Part shown: positions 6,522 to 8,144 of the stretch, piece after piece
How positions within the stretch are numbered: position 1 is the first letter of the stretch
Layout: each line of letters begins with the position of its first letter
Origin: Paraprevotella sp.
GTDB lineage: Bacteria > Bacteroidota > Bacteroidia > Bacteroidales > Bacteroidaceae
Length of the DNA stretch: 8,144 nt
Direction of reading: 5' to 3'
Assembly (NCBI GenBank): GCA_017630975.1
Contig: JAGBUF010000176.1
Location: forward strand, 1 to 8,144
Translations under genes and position numbers: made by a program
The notes under the pieces: generated by a model
The model's input: only the letters and a program-made list of their open reading frames with translations
Database searches by the model: none
What the model was told of the DNA's origin: nothing

Positions 6522-6571
6522 ATAATTGTGGTAAATGAAAATCTTTTTATTTCTCAATAATTAGAAATTCG

Positions 6572-6601
6572 TTGTGAATTGCTTTCAAAATAGTATCTTT
6601 G
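6572..6601 (+). promoter_or_regulatory. Consensus Bacteroidota promoter for an orphan transcript
   Basis: TTG at 6572-6574 and TATCTTTG at 6594-6601 (exact TAnnTTTG) are separated by 19 bases, the best promoter match in the window. It points rightward, but the only gene ahead, leuB, is on the other strand, so the promoter must serve a short non-coding transcript. Predicted start is about 6608. Confidence 0.68.
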
Positions 6602-6607
6602 CAATAT

Positions 6608-6697
6608 CAGCGACAACAAAGGTCGTACATACTTTTCATAACCTATAGTTGTGAAAACATTAGGTTCCCTCGTCCTTTAACGGGGGATTTTTCTTTC
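6608..6697 (+). ncRNA. Candidate small RNA of about 90 nt
   Basis: The stretch lies between a consensus promoter (6572-6601) and an intrinsic terminator (6666-6697), and it contains no ATG. Predicted elements in order: a short 5' stem CGAC/GTCG (6611-6614 with 6622-6625); a 10-bp hairpin TTTTCATAAC/GTTGTGAAAA (6633-6642 with 6648-6657, one wobble, loop CTATA); and the terminator stem. The hairpin loop and flank (AACCTA, 6640-6645) also match TAGGTT at 6661-6666, which would allow a pseudoknot or an alternative fold that competes with the terminator base. I do not recognise an Rfam family. It could also be the leader of a gene lost when the locus was rearranged. Confidence 0.5.
6666..6697 (+). 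terminator. Intrinsic terminator of the candidate sRNA
   Basis: 6666-6673 (TCCCTCGT) pairs with 6680-6687 (ACGGGGGA), an 8-bp stem with one T-G wobble and loop CCTTTA, followed at once by TTTTTCTTT. The T-tract on the top strand sets its direction. Confidence 0.72.
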
Positions 6698-6718
6698 CCT
6701 GAATCAAGCAACATTACT

Positions 6719-6760
6719 CCATAAAACAAACGGTGACGGAAATTTTCATTTCCATCACCG
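6719..6760 (-). terminator. leuB operon terminator with GAAA tetraloop
   Basis: On the bottom strand 6760-6748 (CGGTGATGGAAAT) pairs with 6743-6731 (ATTTCCGTCACCG) over 13 positions around a GAAA loop, then TTTGTTTTAT follows. The single imperfect position is a G-U wobble only in the bottom-strand RNA (a C-A mismatch in the other), which fixes the direction. It lies 42 bases after the leuB stop. Confidence 0.85.
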
Positions 6761-6801
6761 CTCATTTTCATCGTGTTATTTGTATTGTTTGTGTGTTGTA
6801 T

Positions 6802-7863
6802 TTATGCTTTCTGAATATAATCAACCAGCCATGCACCGACTTCTTTTGTGCCATACTTCTCACCACCTGCTACTTGTATTTCAGGAGTACGAACATTTGC
6901 ATCCAAAGAAGCATCGACAGCTTGACGAATCAACGCACCTTCTTCCTTCAAATTGAAATACTCGAACAACATCGCTACAGAAAGAACTTGGGCAAGCGGA
7001 TTGGCGATATTCAAGCCTTTTGCCTGTGGCCATGAACCGTGAATCGGTTCGAATACAGGTGTACTCTCGCCTGTTGAAGCCGAAGGTAAAAGTCCCATTG
7101 AACCACTGATGACAGAGCCCTCGTCGGTAAGGATGTCACCAAAGGTATTCTCCGTTACCATTACATCAAAGAATGTCGGTTCCTGAATCATACGCATAGC
7201 TGCATTGTCCACATACATATAGTCCGTATTTACCTCAGGATATTGCGGTGCCATCTCTTGTGCAATTTGTCTCCACAAACGAGAAGAAGCCAATACATTT
7301 GCCTTATCAACAACTGTCAAGTGCTTGTTGCGCTTCATAGCATATTCAAAACCCACCTTCAAGATACGTTCAATCTCCGGACGTGTGTAGTAATTGGTGT
7401 CGTATGCTTTCTCGTTGTCTTGGTATTTCTCTCCGAAATACATTCCACCTGTCAACTCACGGATGCAAATAAAATCTGCATTCTCAACAAGTTCGGCACG
7501 CAACGGTGATTTATGCACCAAACACTTAAATGTCTGTACGGGACGGATGTTTGCAAATAAACCCAACTTTTTACGCATCGCCAACAAGCCTTGTTCCGGA
7601 CGAACTTTTGCTGTAGGGTCATTATCAAACTTTGGATCGCCCACCGCTGAGAACAACACCGCATCGGCATTCTTACATGTTTGGTATGTTGTTTCAGGAA
7701 ATGGGTCACCCACTTCATCAATGGCATGAGCACCACAAATGGCATGCTCATAATTGACAGTGTGACCAAATTTCTCACATACGGCTGTCATTACATCCAC
7801 TCCGACTGCGGAGATTTCAGGACCGATACCATCACCGGCCAAAACTGCTATTTTAAAGTCCAT
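6802..7863 (-). CDS. leuB: 3-isopropylmalate dehydrogenase
   Basis: 353 residues, full length for the family. It oxidises and decarboxylates (2R,3S)-3-isopropylmalate to 2-oxoisocaproate with NAD, the third step of leucine synthesis, in the cytoplasm. Visible marks: GDGIGPEI (10-17); substrate arginines R97, R107 and R135 ([14 protein letters not shown] and [12 protein letters not shown]) with Tyr142; Lys187 (VVDKANV); the metal-binding aspartates D219, D243 and D247; the family signature [20 protein letters not shown] (239-258); and the cofactor loop [12 protein letters not shown] (272-283) with NIANP. In that loop Gln280 stands where Thermus-type enzymes have the NAD-contacting Asp. The gene starts 23 bases after the LeuA/CimA-family stop with an A/T-only leader and no Shine-Dalgarno. 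It is the last gene of the operon, closed by the terminator at 6719-6760. Confidence 0.96.
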   Translation of the reverse strand: MDFKIAVLAGDGIGPEISAVGVDVMTAVCEKFGHTVNYEHAICGAHAIDEVGDPFPETTYQTCKNADAVLFSAVGDPKFDNDPTAKVRPEQGLLAMRKKLGLFANIRPVQTFKCLVHKSPLRAELVENADFICIRELTGGMYFGEKYQDNEKAYDTNYYTRPEIERILKVGFEYAMKRNKHLTVVDKANVLASSRLWRQIAQEMAPQYPEVNTDYMYVDNAAMRMIQEPTFFDVMVTENTFGDILTDEGSVISGSMGLLPSASTGESTPVFEPIHGSWPQAKGLNIANPLAQVLSVAMLFEYFNLKEEGALIRQAVDASLDANVRTPEIQVAGGEKYGTKEVGAWLVDYIQKA

Positions 7864-7886
7864 TACTTTATGTATTTTAATATTAA

Positions 7887-8144
7887 CTATCCTTCTATCA
7901 AATTAAGCATTTTGATGGTTGCCTTAATAGCGGCTTCCGTTTGATCGGCATCCAATGCACGAGTTCGATATTGCTTTTCGTTATATGTCCATAGAATGCT
8001 TGTCTGCACAAGAGCATCGGTACGTCCTCCAGGTGGGATGGTTACCGTATAATTCTCCAACCAAGGGAATGGTCGTTGTAACTTATCGCGATAGACATGT
8101 CGTACTGCACGCATGAAAGCATCATACATACCGTCTCCCATAGC
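7887..8144 (-). CDS. C-terminal end of a 2-isopropylmalate/citramalate synthase-family protein (partial)
   Basis: The last 85 residues before TAG (7889-7887); the frame runs off the window edge, so the Met at 8141 is internal. [40 protein letters not shown] and [11 protein letters not shown] belong to the LeuA regulatory (allosteric) domain, which senses leucine in LeuA or isoleucine in CimA. Position directly before leuB and this sequence style match the second LeuA-like protein of Bacteroides leucine operons. Whether it is LeuA or CimA depends on the catalytic part, which lies outside the window, so no symbol is given. Co-transcribed with leuB. Confidence 0.85.
   Translation of the reverse strand, partial: AMGDGMYDAFMRAVRHVYRDKLQRPFPWLENYTVTIPPGGRTDALVQTSILWTYNEKQYRTRALDADQTEAAIKATIKMLNLIEG

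Noticed and set aside
5671..6535. Target-site duplication or terminal repeats bounding the AT-rich insert
   Set aside because: Only short A/T strings such as AATAAAAT recur at both sides, which is expected by chance in this composition.
6532..6561. Mini-ORF ATGAAAATC... downstream of the GH25 gene
   Set aside because: Only nine codons before TAG, with no ribosome binding site; not supportable as a gene.
7243..7729. Open frames on the top strand opposite leuB
   Set aside because: They are shadows of the leuB coding strand. leuB has full family motifs over its whole length, and the antisense translations show no recognisable domains.

Overview
The window looks like chromosomal DNA of a Bacteroidales bacterium, most likely from the Bacteroides/Prevotella group. 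Four things point there. Two large secreted proteins end in a short C-terminal sorting-type tail (GRRI...G-x-NIV...KKVIVK and ...KKGIYIVGDKKIEVK). Candidate promoters fit the Bacteroidota pattern TAnnTTTG with an upstream TTG/TTTG. Start codons mostly lack a strong Shine-Dalgarno. A LeuA-family synthase end lies directly in front of leuB, an order I remember from Bacteroides leucine loci. The genus cannot be fixed from this sequence alone.

Layout. (1) 3-1211 (+) is the 3' part of a large secreted protein with a carbohydrate-binding-like jelly roll and a sorting tail. A 57-residue peptide gene (1286-1459, +) follows, then a very strong 21-bp hairpin terminator (1476-1524) and a run of five GTTAAR hexamers (1553-1582). 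(2) 1596-5166 (-) is a two-gene operon: a 911-aa multidomain GH27 alpha-galactosidase-type enzyme, then a 275-aa exported protein made of seven TPRs. The second gene starts 7 bp after the first, and its ribosome binding site overlaps the first gene's stop codon. (3) 5335-5670 (+) is a small unrecognised gene with its own promoter. (4) 5671-6521 (+) is a markedly AT-rich insert. It holds the headless 3' end of an unknown gene overlapping (ATGA) a GH25 muramidase gene with an N-terminal membrane or signal segment. (5) 6572-6697 (+) has a consensus promoter, about 90 nt with no ORF, an internal hairpin and an intrinsic terminator: a candidate small RNA. (6) 6719-8144 (-) is the end of a leucine biosynthesis operon: the C-terminus of a LeuA/CimA-family synthase, then leuB and its terminator.

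How it fits together. Regions 1 and 2 encode cell-surface or secreted glycan-processing proteins. The GH27 enzyme would release alpha-linked galactose (or a related sugar) from plant or host glycans, with extra domains for binding and surface attachment. Region 6 is core amino-acid metabolism. Regions 4 and 5 lie between these conserved blocks and hold the least explained sequence: a transferred cell-wall hydrolase cassette cut at its 5' side, and a probable stand-alone sRNA.
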